From the NCBI GenBank assembly GCA_003221615.1, contig QHSQ01000140.1, positions 1-64,000 on the forward strand: DNA of 64,000 nt, in the 5' to 3' direction. The notes under the pieces are model-generated. The model ran no database searches. It had not been told where the DNA came from and was given only the letters and a program-made list of their open reading frames with translations. Origin of the DNA: Candidatus Rokuibacteriota bacterium (GTDB lineage: Bacteria > Methylomirabilota > Methylomirabilia > Rokubacteriales > CSP1-6). Both the position numbers and the translations under genes were made by a program. The stretch's first letter is position 1, and each line of letters opens with the position of its first letter. Below are positions 25,286 to 33,674 of the stretch, in pieces.

Positions 25286-26061
25286 CCGTGATCAACGTGT
25301 ATGCGCTCTGCACCGGCCTCATCGAGCTCGATCGCGCCAGTATGGTGTCCGACCTCACGCCCGGTCAGCCCTGGACCGTGCCGGTGCTGAGCTTTCTGGT
25401 GAGCCATCCCCGCGGCACGCTCCTGTTCGACACCGGCGTGCACTGCCAGGCGCGCCTCGATCCGCTGGCGCGCCTGGGCCCCGAGCGGATCAAGCGCCTG
25501 ACGGTCAAGTCACGGGAAGGCGACGACGTCGTGCCCCAGCTCGCCAGCCTCGGGCTCGAGCCCGACGGCGTCCGCTTCGTGGCGAACTCGCATCTGCACT
25601 TCGACCACTGCGGTGGCAACGAGTTCTTCCCGCGGGCGACGTTCCTGGTGCAGCGGGCCGAGCTCGAGGCGGCGCGCCGCCCGGGCTTCGTGCCGAGCTA
25701 CAGCCCGAGCCCGCTCGACTTCGACCATCCGCTCGACTACCGCATGCTCGACGGCGAGCACGACGTGTTCGGCGACGGCAAGGTCGTGCTGCTGCCGACG
25801 TACGGGCACACGCCCGGCCATCAGTCGCTGCTGGTCCGTGCCGGCAAGCAGGCGCAGATCGTCGCCGCGTCCGACGCGTGCTACACACGGGAGAACATGG
25901 ACCGCGACGTGCTGCCGAAGATCCTCTGGAACCCGTCGGTCATGTCCGAGTCACTGGCGACGCTCCGAAAGCTCCGTGACCAGGCCGGCGCCACGATGTT
26001 CTACGGCCACGACCCCGCGCAGTGGGAGACGATGCCGAGAACGCCGGCCCCGGTGATCTGA
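25282..26061 (+). CDS. MBL-fold hydrolase, N-acyl homoserine lactonase-like
   Basis: The 259-residue metallo-beta-lactamase-fold enzyme has the di-zinc motif NSHLHFDHCGGN, then LLPTYGHTPGHQSLLV and ASDACYTRENMD, and ends with MFYGHDPAQWE. This arrangement is that of the AiiA-like lactonase family. A GTG at 25282 overlaps the aroA stop (GTGA); GTG 25288 is an alternative start. Translational coupling to aroA is likely, though the functions are unrelated. Whether it quenches acyl-homoserine lactones or opens another lactone is not determined. Confidence 0.8.
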   Translation: MTVINVYALCTGLIELDRASMVSDLTPGQPWTVPVLSFLVSHPRGTLLFDTGVHCQARLDPLARLGPERIKRLTVKSREGDDVVPQLASLGLEPDGVRFVANSHLHFDHCGGNEFFPRATFLVQRAELEAARRPGFVPSYSPSPLDFDHPLDYRMLDGEHDVFGDGKVVLLPTYGHTPGHQSLLVRAGKQAQIVAASDACYTRENMDRDVLPKILWNPSVMSESLATLRKLRDQAGATMFYGHDPAQWETMPRTPAPVI

Positions 26062-26073
26062 GGACCGACCGCG

Positions 26074-27123
26074 ATGCGATTTGGACTGTTCTATCAGGCG
26101 TCGGAGGCGGATGGGCAGACGCACATCGAGCGCTACGCCGAGATGCTCGATCTGATCGCGCTCGGCGACACGCTCGGGTTCGACGTGGCGTGGCTGGCCG
26201 AGCTGCACTTCGGCGGCGCGTTCTCGCTGCTGGCGAGCCCGTTGATGGTCGTCCCCGTGATCGCGCAGCGCACGCAACGGATCCGCATCGGGACCGCCGT
26301 CACCCTGCTGCCGCTCCACCATCCGCTGAGCTGCGCCGAGCAAGCCGCGACGGCCGACCTGCTCTCCGGCGGCCGGCTGGAGTTCGGCGTGGGCCGCGGC
26401 TCGATCCCGAGCCAGTTCCACGGCTTTCGGGTGGCCGTGTCGGAGAACCGCGCGCGCTTCGACGAGGCGCTCGAGATCATTCGGCTGGCGTGGACGAAGG
26501 AGCGTTTCAGCTTTCGGGGGGCGTTCTATCAGGTGGAGGACGTCGCCGTCGTGCCGAGACCGCTCCAGCGGCCGCACCCACCGATCCGCGTCGCCGTCCA
26601 CACGGCCGAGAGCTTCGCCCATATCGGGGATCTCGGTCTCTCGATCTATTCGGGGACGACGACCACGCCGCTGCCGCAGCTGCGCGAGTACACGGCGCTC
26701 TACCGGGCCCATCTCGCGGCCGCGGGACACGCCTGGCAACCCGATCAGATGGCGCTGATGCTGCCGGTGCACGTGGGCGCGACATCCGGCGCCGCGCGCG
26801 ACGCGATGCGCGCCGGCGTGCTGAAGTACTACAAGAACATCGAAACGATCTTCGCGCAGCTCCCGGACTCCTACGGCGACCACCTGCCGCGCCTGAAGAC
26901 GATCCGGGAGACCATCGCCAATCTCCCGTACGAGAAGTTCTGCCGCGACCAGGGCGTCTTCGGCGACGCGGCCGAGGTCGTCGATCGGCTCCAGGCGGCG
27001 CGCGACGAATTCGGGCTCTCGCAGATCATCTGCTGGTTCGATCAAGGCTCGATGCTGCCGCGGGCGGAAGTCGAGCGCGCGATGCGGCAGTTCACCGACG
27101 AGGTCATGCCGAAGTTCCGCTAG
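26074..27123 (+). CDS. LLM-class flavin-dependent oxidoreductase
   Basis: A 349-residue luciferase-like TIM-barrel protein that uses reduced FMN or F420. It shows GFDVAWLAELHFGGAFSLLA, IRIGTAVTLLPLHHPL, ATADLLSGGRLEFGVGRG and the C-terminal FGLSQIICWFDQGSM. It starts 13 nt after the lactonase gene with a weak Shine-Dalgarno sequence, so it is part of the aroA transcript. It is most similar in layout to the LLM protein at 57.3 kb. The substrate is unknown. Confidence 0.85.
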   Translation: MRFGLFYQASEADGQTHIERYAEMLDLIALGDTLGFDVAWLAELHFGGAFSLLASPLMVVPVIAQRTQRIRIGTAVTLLPLHHPLSCAEQAATADLLSGGRLEFGVGRGSIPSQFHGFRVAVSENRARFDEALEIIRLAWTKERFSFRGAFYQVEDVAVVPRPLQRPHPPIRVAVHTAESFAHIGDLGLSIYSGTTTTPLPQLREYTALYRAHLAAAGHAWQPDQMALMLPVHVGATSGAARDAMRAGVLKYYKNIETIFAQLPDSYGDHLPRLKTIRETIANLPYEKFCRDQGVFGDAAEVVDRLQAARDEFGLSQIICWFDQGSMLPRAEVERAMRQFTDEVMPKFR

Positions 27124-27155
27124 AGAAGGCGCGCTTCGGAACGAAGGAGGACCGT

Positions 27156-27887
27156 GTGGCCAAGAGCGTCGTCACGCCCGAGCGGTTCGCCAGAGGCATG
27201 ACGTTCGAGGAGTACGTGAAATATGCCGAGACGCCCGAGAACCTCGCCCGGGAGGGGTTCGGCAGCTATTTCCCCGACGGCGGATCGATCGGCGCCGTTC
27301 GCAAGGACCAGAGCGCGGTATTCCGCGAGCGCTACGCGCGCGCGCGGCTCACCGACCAGCAGATCGGGGCCATCAAATGGCTCGCCGCGCACCCGGACGG
27401 CCCCGCGAAGATCCTCGTGATCTCCGAGGACTGGTCGTCCGACTGCCGGCGTGACGTGCCGATGCTGGCGCGGCTGGCCGAGGCGGGCGGGCTGGAGCTC
27501 AGGATCTTCAACCGCGACGGCAAGAAGATCCTCGGAACGCGGCGGCCGGATCCGGCGGCCCATCGCGACGGCAACCACGACATCATGCTCGAGTTCTTGA
27601 ATTCCAAGAACGGCGGCGAGTGGGCCTCGGTGCCGGTCGTGGTGATCTACACGAAGGACTTCCGCGAGCTGCACCGCTACATCGAGTATCCGGCCATCTA
27701 TCACAAGGACTATATCCGCGGCCACATGCAGTCGGCGCGGAGCGGCGAGACCGAGGCGCAGACGAAGGACCGCGCCCAGCGGGAGTTCGTCGCGATGCAG
27801 GCCTCGCCGTTCTTCGACGTGTGGGCCTCGGCCGGGATCGACGAGATCCTGAGCGCGCTCTACGAGAAGCTGACGGTGAAGGCCTAG
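27156..27887 (+). CDS. Thioredoxin-fold protein with degenerate active site
   Basis: The 243-residue protein has a thioredoxin-like core beginning with AKILVISEDWSSDCRRDVPM. In relatives this position is normally a CxxC; here only the second Cys remains (S-S-D-C), so a normal dithiol exchange is not possible. WASVPVVVIYTKDF supplies the expected cis-Pro loop. An N-terminal region of about 80 residues (TFEEYVKYAETPENLAREGF) is shared with a group of uncharacterised thioredoxin-family proteins. Start GTG 27156 follows an AGGAGG site. It ends the rightward run from aroA. Confidence 0.7.
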   Translation: MAKSVVTPERFARGMTFEEYVKYAETPENLAREGFGSYFPDGGSIGAVRKDQSAVFRERYARARLTDQQIGAIKWLAAHPDGPAKILVISEDWSSDCRRDVPMLARLAEAGGLELRIFNRDGKKILGTRRPDPAAHRDGNHDIMLEFLNSKNGGEWASVPVVVIYTKDFRELHRYIEYPAIYHKDYIRGHMQSARSGETEAQTKDRAQREFVAMQASPFFDVWASAGIDEILSALYEKLTVKA

Positions 27888-27898
27888 GCCGGGACGGC

Positions 27899-29242
27899 TC
27901 AGGTCGGACGCGCGGCCACGACCAGGAGGCCTTCGACCGGCTTCTTGAGCTCGAGTCGAAGATGAACGTGGGTCAGCCGGCGAGGCTCGAGACGAGCCGC
28001 GGACAGGACCCGGCGCACGTACGCCTCGGTGTGGCTATAGCGTCCGTGCGGGTTGATCCTGAATCCCTGGGGCGCCTCGGCCTCGCTCGCGCGCTCCAGG
28101 GTGAAGACCAGATGGCCTCCGGGGCGCAGCCCGCGCAGCGCCGCCGCCATCACGGGCGCCAGATCGCCGAAGTAGACCAGGGTGTCCGCCGACACCACGA
28201 GGTCCCAGGCCGCCGGCACCGCGCCCACGAACGCGGTCAGCTCGCCGAGGATCAGATCGTCGTAGAGCTTGCGCACGCCGGCGCGCTTGAGCATCTCGAG
28301 CGACAGATCGACGCCGACCAGTCGCCGGGCGAAGGGCTTCACGCGCTCCCCGCAGAGCCCCGTCCCGCATCCGGCATCGAGGATATCGAGCCGACCCTCC
28401 GGCGCTCCCGCCACGTCGGCGGCGGCCTCGGCCACCAGCGCCGGCGCGCGATACTGAAGATTCTCGAGGATCTGGTCGAAGCTGTCGGCGAAGCCCTCGA
28501 AGATGTTCCGCACGCACTCGTCCGAGGCGCGGGCGGGCACCTCCTGTCCGGTGCACGCCGACAAGAGGTGTCGCGCCAGCGGGTTGTCGGGCTCGAGCGA
28601 CAACCACTTCCGGTACACGTCGGCCGCTTCGTCGATTCGCCCCCATCCGTAGAGCGCGGACCCGAGCCGGCGATACGAGTCGAAATGAAACGGCCGCAGC
28701 ATGACGGCTTGCCGGTACGCGGTCAACGCCTCGGCCATGCGGTCGAGCGCCTCGAGCGCCTTGCCAAGGTTCAGGTGGGCGTCGGCCATCTCGGGCCGGA
28801 GCGCGATGGCCCGCTCGTAGAGCGCCACCGCTTCCTCGTGGCGCTTCTGCTGCTGGAGCGCGTTGCCGAGGTTGTTGTGGGCGTCGGCCAGGTCGGGCTG
28901 CAGCGCGATGGCCCGCTCGTAGCAGGTCACCGCTTCCTCGGCGCGCTTCTGATGCTGCAGGACGTTGCCGAGGTTGTTGTGAGCGTCGGAGTAGGTGGGC
29001 GCGAGCTCCACCGCGCGCCGGATCAAGGTCTCGGCCTCGGCCAGCCGCCCGAGCTGGAACGCCACCATCCCACGGAAGTGCCAGGCGTCGGGATAGTCGG
29101 GAGCGACCGCGATGATGCGTCGATAGAGCTCGTCGGCGGCCTCCAGGCGGTCTTCCTTCTGCAGCTCTCGGGCATAGGCCATCGCGTCGGCGAGCCCGAG
29201 CTCTTTCGCCGCGGTCGCGCCCGCGTCGTCACCGGTCGCCAT
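27899..29242 (-). CDS. TPR-methyltransferase fusion protein
   Basis: The 447-residue protein has about six tetratricopeptide repeats in residues 20-235 (for example YSDAHNNLGNVLQHQKRAEE and LADAHNNLGNALQQQKRHEE) fused to a class I SAM-dependent methyltransferase. Motif I is LDILDAGCGTGLCGE near residue 290, then LVGVDLSLEMLKRA and VSADTLVYFGDL. TPRs suggest docking to a protein partner that may be the methylation target. Start ATG 29242 is chosen; the longer frame upstream runs into the repeat element. A TAGAAT box 7 nt upstream suggests a leaderless transcript. Confidence 0.85.
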   Translation of the reverse strand: MATGDDAGATAAKELGLADAMAYARELQKEDRLEAADELYRRIIAVAPDYPDAWHFRGMVAFQLGRLAEAETLIRRAVELAPTYSDAHNNLGNVLQHQKRAEEAVTCYERAIALQPDLADAHNNLGNALQQQKRHEEAVALYERAIALRPEMADAHLNLGKALEALDRMAEALTAYRQAVMLRPFHFDSYRRLGSALYGWGRIDEAADVYRKWLSLEPDNPLARHLLSACTGQEVPARASDECVRNIFEGFADSFDQILENLQYRAPALVAEAAADVAGAPEGRLDILDAGCGTGLCGERVKPFARRLVGVDLSLEMLKRAGVRKLYDDLILGELTAFVGAVPAAWDLVVSADTLVYFGDLAPVMAAALRGLRPGGHLVFTLERASEAEAPQGFRINPHGRYSHTEAYVRRVLSAARLEPRRLTHVHLRLELKKPVEGLLVVAARPT

Positions 29243-29249
29243 GGCAGAG

Positions 29250-29255
29250 ATTCTA
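29250..29255 (-). promoter_or_regulatory. -10 box of a probable leaderless promoter for the TPR-methyltransferase
   Basis: On the minus strand TAGAAT lies 7 nt before the ATG at 29242. No -35 match is obvious and no ribosome site fits between. Confidence 0.4.
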
Positions 29256-29306
29256 GTCGATGGATTCAAGGCGCGACGCCACTTGACTCCGCGCCCCGAA
29301 CGGGCG

Positions 29307-29323
29307 AGCCTCGCGTGAGGCCA
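29307..29323 (+). promoter_or_regulatory. 17-bp motif shared with the E1 alpha upstream region
   Basis: Identical to 13429-13445, and again 18 bp after a TTGAC(T) hexamer at 29283-29288. It lies 85 bp before E1 beta, on the far side of the palindromic repeat. Confidence 0.5.
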
Positions 29324-29337
29324 CGGGCGACCGCGGT

Positions 29338-29389
29338 AGTGCGCGCTGCAGACCGTCGCGGGGCTGGGGCCCCGCCGGTCGAGGCGCGC
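29338..29389 (+). repeat. 52-nt nested palindromic repeat, single copy
   Basis: Layout: GCGCGC, GACC, GCGGGGC-TGGG-GCCCCGC, GGTC, GCGCGC, so it can fold into one long hairpin. Two bases differ from the 62-kb copies and they compensate each other (GGCC/GGCC there, GACC/GGTC here). It ends 19 nt before the E1 beta start. Confidence 0.75.
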
Positions 29390-29408
29390 ATATAAACGGA
29401 GGGCGGTC

Positions 29409-30395
29409 ATGAGCGAGCGAGAGCTGACGTACGGCGAGGCGGTGAAGGAAGCGATCGCGGAGGAAATGCGGCGCGACCCGCGCGTGTTCCTCATCGGCGA
29501 GGACGTGGCCGAGGCCGGCCACCCGTTCAAGACCCTCACGGGGCTCGTCCAGGAGTTCGGCACTCAGCGGATCATCGACACGCCGATCTCCGAGCCCGGC
29601 TACGCCGGCATCGGCGTCGGCGCCGCGATGACGGGCATGCGCCCGGTCGTCGACGTGATGTTCGGCGACTTCATCACGCTGACGATGGATCAAATGGTCA
29701 ACCAGGCCGCCAAGGCGCACTACATGTCGGGCGGCAAGATCAAGGTGCCCATCGTCTTCCGCACGACGCTCGGGGCGACGCGGCGCTCGGCCGCCCAGCA
29801 CTCGCAGTCGCTGCACGCCTGGGTGAGCCACGTCCCCGGCCTCAAGGTGGCGCTGCCCTCGGGCCCGTACGAGGCCAAGGGCCTGATGAAGACGGCCATC
29901 CGCGACGACAGCCCGGTCGTCATTTTCGAGGACAAGATGATGTACCGGGTCAAGGGCCCGGTGCCCGCCGACGACTACACGATTCCTTTCGGGGTCGCCG
30001 AAATCAAGCGCCCGGGCACGGACATCACGATCGTCGCCACCAGCAGCATGGTCGCGGTCGCTCTCGGCGCCGCCAAGCTCCTCGAGAAGGCTGGGATCAG
30101 CGCCGAGGTGATCGACCCGCGCACGACGTGGCCGCTCGACAGGCAGGCCCTGATCGAGTCGGCCAAGAAGACCTCGCGCGCGATCGTGGTGGACGAGGGC
30201 TACGAGCGCTACGGCGTCACCGCCGAGATCGCCTCGGTGATCGCCGAAGGCGCGTTCTATCACCTGGACGCGCCGGTGAAGCGCATCGGCGCCATGGACG
30301 TCCCGGTGCCGTTCTCGCCGGTGCTCGAGGATCTCACGGTGCCGACGGAGAAGTCGGTCGCGGAGGCCGCGAAGGCGCTCTGCCGGAAGTCATGA
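29409..30395 (+). CDS. Thiamine-dependent dehydrogenase E1 beta (acetoin/pyruvate type)
   Basis: The 328-residue beta subunit completes the E1 heterotetramer with the alpha subunit encoded at 13.5 kb. Typical blocks are LTYGEAVKEAIAEEMRRDPR, VFLIGEDVAEAG, RIIDTPISEPGYAGIGVGAA and EVIDPRTTWPLDRQAL. ATG 29409 follows a GGAGGG site. The next gene overlaps by ATGA, and the lipoyl E2 lies one gene further, so this is a dehydrogenase operon missing its alpha subunit. No E3 gene is in the window. Confidence 0.92.
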   Translation: MSERELTYGEAVKEAIAEEMRRDPRVFLIGEDVAEAGHPFKTLTGLVQEFGTQRIIDTPISEPGYAGIGVGAAMTGMRPVVDVMFGDFITLTMDQMVNQAAKAHYMSGGKIKVPIVFRTTLGATRRSAAQHSQSLHAWVSHVPGLKVALPSGPYEAKGLMKTAIRDDSPVVIFEDKMMYRVKGPVPADDYTIPFGVAEIKRPGTDITIVATSSMVAVALGAAKLLEKAGISAEVIDPRTTWPLDRQALIESAKKTSRAIVVDEGYERYGVTAEIASVIAEGAFYHLDAPVKRIGAMDVPVPFSPVLEDLTVPTEKSVAEAAKALCRKS

Positions 30396-31447
30396 GCCCC
30401 GTGACTCCTCCCGTGCGCATCGACGTCGATCTGTCCAGCGATACGGTCACGCGGCCCACCGCCGACATGCGCCGCTTCATGTGCGAGGCCGAGGTGGGCG
30501 ACGAGCAGAAGCTCGAGGATCCGACCGTCAATCTCCTGAACGAGATGGTGGCCGAGCTCCTGGGCAAGGAAGCCGCGGTGTTCCTGCCGTCCGGCACCAT
30601 GTGCAACGAGATCGCGCTGCGCGTACACGCGCGGCCGGGCGAAGAGGTGATCGCCCACCACACCGCGCACCCCATCAATTTCGAGACCGGCGGGCCGGGC
30701 GCGCTGGCCGGCGTGAACATGCGAGCGATCGACGGCGCGCGCGGTCAATTCGACGCGGCGGCAGTCGAAGCGGCGGTGCGCCCGCCCTCGCGCTACGCGC
30801 CCCGCACTCGGCTCGTCTGGGTCGAGCAGACGAGCAACCTCGGCGGCGGCTCGGTGTGGCCGCTCGAGCGTCTCGAGGCGGTGGCCGCGGTCGCGAAGCG
30901 CCACGGCCTGGCGACCCATATGGACGGCGCGCGCCTCATGAACGCGGTGGTGGCGAGCGGCGTCTCCGCGCGGGACTATGCGGCGCGGTTCGATTCCGCG
31001 TGGATCGATTTCACCAAGGGCCTCGGCGCTCCGGTCGGCGCCGCGCTGGCGGGCTCGCGGGCGTTCATCGACGAGGCATGGCGGTGCAAGCAGCAGATGG
31101 GGGGCGCCATGCGCCAGGCCGGGATCATCGCCGCTGGCGGCGTGTACGCGCTGCGCCACCACGTGAAGCGTCTGGCCGAGGACCACGCGAACGCGCGCCG
31201 TCTGGCCGAAGGCCTGGCCGGTCTGCCCGGCGTGCGTCTCGACCCGAGGACGATCGACACGAACATCGTTTTCTTCGAGCTGACGGGCTCGCTGACCGCC
31301 TCGGCCGCCGTGGAGCGCCTGCTCGTCCGCGGCGTGCGCATGGGCGCGCTCGGGGCGCGCACGATTCGCGCTGTCACCCACCTCGACGTCGACGCCCACG
31401 CGATCGAGCGGGCGCTGGCCGTCGCCCGCGACGTCTTCACGGGCTGA
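30392..31447 (+). CDS. ltaE: Low-specificity threonine aldolase (beta-eliminating lyase family)
   Basis: The 351-residue PLP enzyme splits L-threonine or allo-threonine to glycine and acetaldehyde. It carries DLSSDTVTRPTADMRRFM at the start, EAAVFLPSGTMCNEIALRVH, LATHMDGARLMNAVVA and the PLP lysine in DFTKGLGAPVGAALAG. It overlaps E1 beta by 4 nt and precedes E2 by 12 nt, so it is embedded in the dehydrogenase operon. Acetaldehyde release next to an acetoin/pyruvate-type dehydrogenase suggests a shared C2 pathway, which is inference. Confidence 0.9.
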   Translation: MSPVTPPVRIDVDLSSDTVTRPTADMRRFMCEAEVGDEQKLEDPTVNLLNEMVAELLGKEAAVFLPSGTMCNEIALRVHARPGEEVIAHHTAHPINFETGGPGALAGVNMRAIDGARGQFDAAAVEAAVRPPSRYAPRTRLVWVEQTSNLGGGSVWPLERLEAVAAVAKRHGLATHMDGARLMNAVVASGVSARDYAARFDSAWIDFTKGLGAPVGAALAGSRAFIDEAWRCKQQMGGAMRQAGIIAAGGVYALRHHVKRLAEDHANARRLAEGLAGLPGVRLDPRTIDTNIVFFELTGSLTASAAVERLLVRGVRMGALGARTIRAVTHLDVDAHAIERALAVARDVFTG

Positions 31448-31459
31448 GCGCGGATCCCG

Positions 31460-32791
31460 ATGCCGACCGACATCATCATGCCCGCCCTGGAGCTGGCGCA
31501 GGAGACCGGCAAGGTCGTGCACTGGCTCAAGCGCGCGGGGGACACCGTGCGCAAGGGTGAGCCGATCGTCGAGATCGAGACCGACAAGGTGACGGTCGAG
31601 ATCGAGGCGCCGGCGTCCGGCGTCTTGCGTGATGTAACCGCGCAGGAGGGCGACGTGGTGCCCGTCGGGCGGACGATCGCGATCGTCGTCGGGACCGACG
31701 AGGCCGGCGCCGCCGCTGCCGCGGCGACCGTCATGCCCCCGGCCAGCGCGGCCGCGACGGGCGCCATTCCGATCCCGCCGACCGCGGTCAGCGCGGCGGG
31801 CGGCGCGGTGAAGGCATCGCCGCTCGCGCGGAGGATCGCGGAGCAGCACGGCGTCGACATCGCGCGGGTCCGAACGCCGAGCGGACGGGTCGAGAAGGCC
31901 GACGTCCTGGCCTACGTCGAGAGCCAGAAAGCCGCGGGGAACGGACGGGAAGGACGACTCGTCGCGGCTTCGCCGAAGGCGCGCCGCCTCGCGGCCGAGC
32001 GAGGGCTCGATCTCGCCGCGGTTCGCGGCACAGGCCCCGGCGGCGCCGTCCTGGCGGTGGACGTGCCGGTCGCGCGCGTTGCCCCGGCGTCCGCCGCGAT
32101 GCCGAGCGCGCCGCGCGTCGGCGCTCCTGGCGTCGGTACGGTCTGGCGAATCATGGCCGAGCGCATGACGACCAGCTGGACGACGGCGCCCCATTTCTAT
32201 CTGGTGCGCGAGGTCGACGTGAGCCGTCTGGTCTCGTGGCTCGATCGGGCGCGCAAGCAGACGGGTGCCCACATCACGTACACGGATCTGCTGATCAAGC
32301 TCGTCGCGGCGGCGCTCTCGCGTCACCCGCGCGTGAACGCGTCATGGAGAGACGACGCGATCGCGCAGCACACGGACATCAATATCGGCCTGGCGGTGGC
32401 CATCGACGACGGCCTCGTCGTGCCCGTGATCCATCGCGCGGACACGCTGGGCCTCGCGGAGATCGCAGCCCGGCGGGAGGACGCGGTGAGCCGTGCCCAG
32501 GCTGGCAAGCTGCGCCCGGGCGACATCCAGGGCGGTGGATTCACGATCAGCAACCTCGGGATGTACGGCGTGGACGCATTCAGTGCGATCGTCAATCCGC
32601 CGCAGGCCGCCATTCTCGCCGTCGGGCGCATCGCCGACCGCGTGGTCGCCCGCAATGGCCAGCCCGCCGTCCTGCCCACGATGATGCTGACCCTGTCGTG
32701 CGACCATCGCGCGCTCGACGGCGCGCGGGGGGCCCAGTTCCTCGGGGCGCTCGCCGATCTGGTCGAGGAGCCGCTGGCGCTTCTCGTCTAG
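31460..32791 (+). CDS. Dihydrolipoamide acyltransferase E2
   Basis: The 443-residue E2 has one lipoyl domain (residues 1-80, lipoyl Lys in EIETDKVTVEIEAP), two peripheral-subunit-binding-like segments (KASPLARRIAEQHGVDIARV about 115-150; ASPKARRLAAERGLDLAAVR about 170-205) and a catalytic domain from about 230 ending in the active-site DHRALDGARGAQFL. It transfers the acyl group from E1 to CoA. Two binding segments are more than most bacterial E2 proteins of this length carry. It is the last gene of the operon. Confidence 0.92.
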   Translation: MPTDIIMPALELAQETGKVVHWLKRAGDTVRKGEPIVEIETDKVTVEIEAPASGVLRDVTAQEGDVVPVGRTIAIVVGTDEAGAAAAAATVMPPASAAATGAIPIPPTAVSAAGGAVKASPLARRIAEQHGVDIARVRTPSGRVEKADVLAYVESQKAAGNGREGRLVAASPKARRLAAERGLDLAAVRGTGPGGAVLAVDVPVARVAPASAAMPSAPRVGAPGVGTVWRIMAERMTTSWTTAPHFYLVREVDVSRLVSWLDRARKQTGAHITYTDLLIKLVAAALSRHPRVNASWRDDAIAQHTDINIGLAVAIDDGLVVPVIHRADTLGLAEIAARREDAVSRAQAGKLRPGDIQGGGFTISNLGMYGVDAFSAIVNPPQAAILAVGRIADRVVARNGQPAVLPTMMLTLSCDHRALDGARGAQFLGALADLVEEPLALLV

Positions 32792-32807
32792 GAGTTCCGG
32801 CGGGCGC

Positions 32808-32813
32808 TATACT
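32808..32813 (+). promoter_or_regulatory. -10 box of a possible leaderless promoter for the DsbA-like gene
   Basis: TATACT lies 9 nt before ATG 32823. No -35 box or ribosome site is clear. Confidence 0.4.
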
Positions 32814-32822
32814 TCGAGCATC

Positions 32823-33575
32823 ATGAGAAACCCCCGACTCGTCGCCTTCGCGCTCGTCCTCGGTATCGTCGCTTCGACGCTCGGCGCCCGGCCCGTCGTG
32901 GGCGCCGACGAGCCGAAGCTCACGCAGCAAGAGATCGAAAAGATCGTGCACGACTACCTTCTCCGCGAGCCCGAGGTGCTCGCCGAGGCCCTGCGGAGTC
33001 TGCAGCAGCGCCAGTCGTCGGCCGCGGCTCAGAGGGCCAAGCAGGCCATCCGCGACCATCAGCAGGCGCTCCTGTCCGATCAGGGCTCGCCGGTCGAGGG
33101 CAACGCGCAGGGTAAAGTCACCATCGTCGAGTTTTTCGACTACCGATGCGTGCATTGCCGCCGCGTCGCGTCCACGATCGACAATCTGATGCGCTCGAAC
33201 GCGTCGGTCCGCGTCATCTACAAGAACTTCCCGGTGCTGGGCGAGCCCTCGGTGCTGGCGGCTCGAGCCGCGGTCGCCGCCCAGCAACAGGGCGGATGGC
33301 CGAAGCTCCACCGGGCGATGCTCGCTTACGAGGGAGATTTCACGACCGAAACCCTCCTGGCGCTCGGCACGTCGGTCGGGCTCGACTCCGGGAAGCTCAA
33401 GACGGACATGATGTCGCCCGCGACCGACAAGGCCCTGCAGGCCAACCTGACCCTCGCGGCCGCCCTCGGAGTGGACGTCACGCCGACCTTCGTGATCGGC
33501 GAGCGCGTCATCAGGGGGGCGCTCTCCGCCGAAGCCTTCCAGGCGCTCGTCGACGAGGAAGCGGGCAAGCGCTAA
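32823..33575 (+). CDS. DsbA-family thiol-disulfide oxidoreductase
   Basis: The 250-residue exported protein has a signal peptide (about residues 1-28), a charged helical N-terminal region (LTQQEIEKIVHDYLLREPEV) like that of ScsC/BdbD proteins, and a thioredoxin fold. The active site is EFFDYRCVHCRRVAST (C-V-H-C) and the cis-Pro loop is DVTPTFVIGERVIRG. It should oxidise or isomerise disulfides in the periplasm. It is followed by the formate dehydrogenase locus, but a separate promoter lies between. Confidence 0.88.
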   Translation: MRNPRLVAFALVLGIVASTLGARPVVGADEPKLTQQEIEKIVHDYLLREPEVLAEALRSLQQRQSSAAAQRAKQAIRDHQQALLSDQGSPVEGNAQGKVTIVEFFDYRCVHCRRVASTIDNLMRSNASVRVIYKNFPVLGEPSVLAARAAVAAQQQGGWPKLHRAMLAYEGDFTTETLLALGTSVGLDSGKLKTDMMSPATDKALQANLTLAAALGVDVTPTFVIGERVIRGALSAEAFQALVDEEAGKR

Positions 33576-33644
33576 CCCCGCGCGCGCTCCGCGGCAACCT
33601 TTAGCCGACCCGCGGGTGGGCATCGAGGCGGCCCGGAATAAGCC

Positions 33645-33674
33645 TTGACTGGGCGTCTCATAAACGCCTAGAAT
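33645..33674 (+). promoter_or_regulatory. Sigma-70-type promoter of the formate dehydrogenase locus
   Basis: TTGACT (33645-33650), 18-bp spacer, TAGAAT (33669-33674). The spacer holds an inverted repeat GGCGT-7-ACGCC (33652-33668). It lies 90 bp upstream of fdhD. Confidence 0.6.

Noticed and set aside
26022-27155. Extended frame upstream of the thioredoxin-like gene
   Set aside because: Out-of-frame shadow of the LLM gene; a ribosome site marks the start at 27156.
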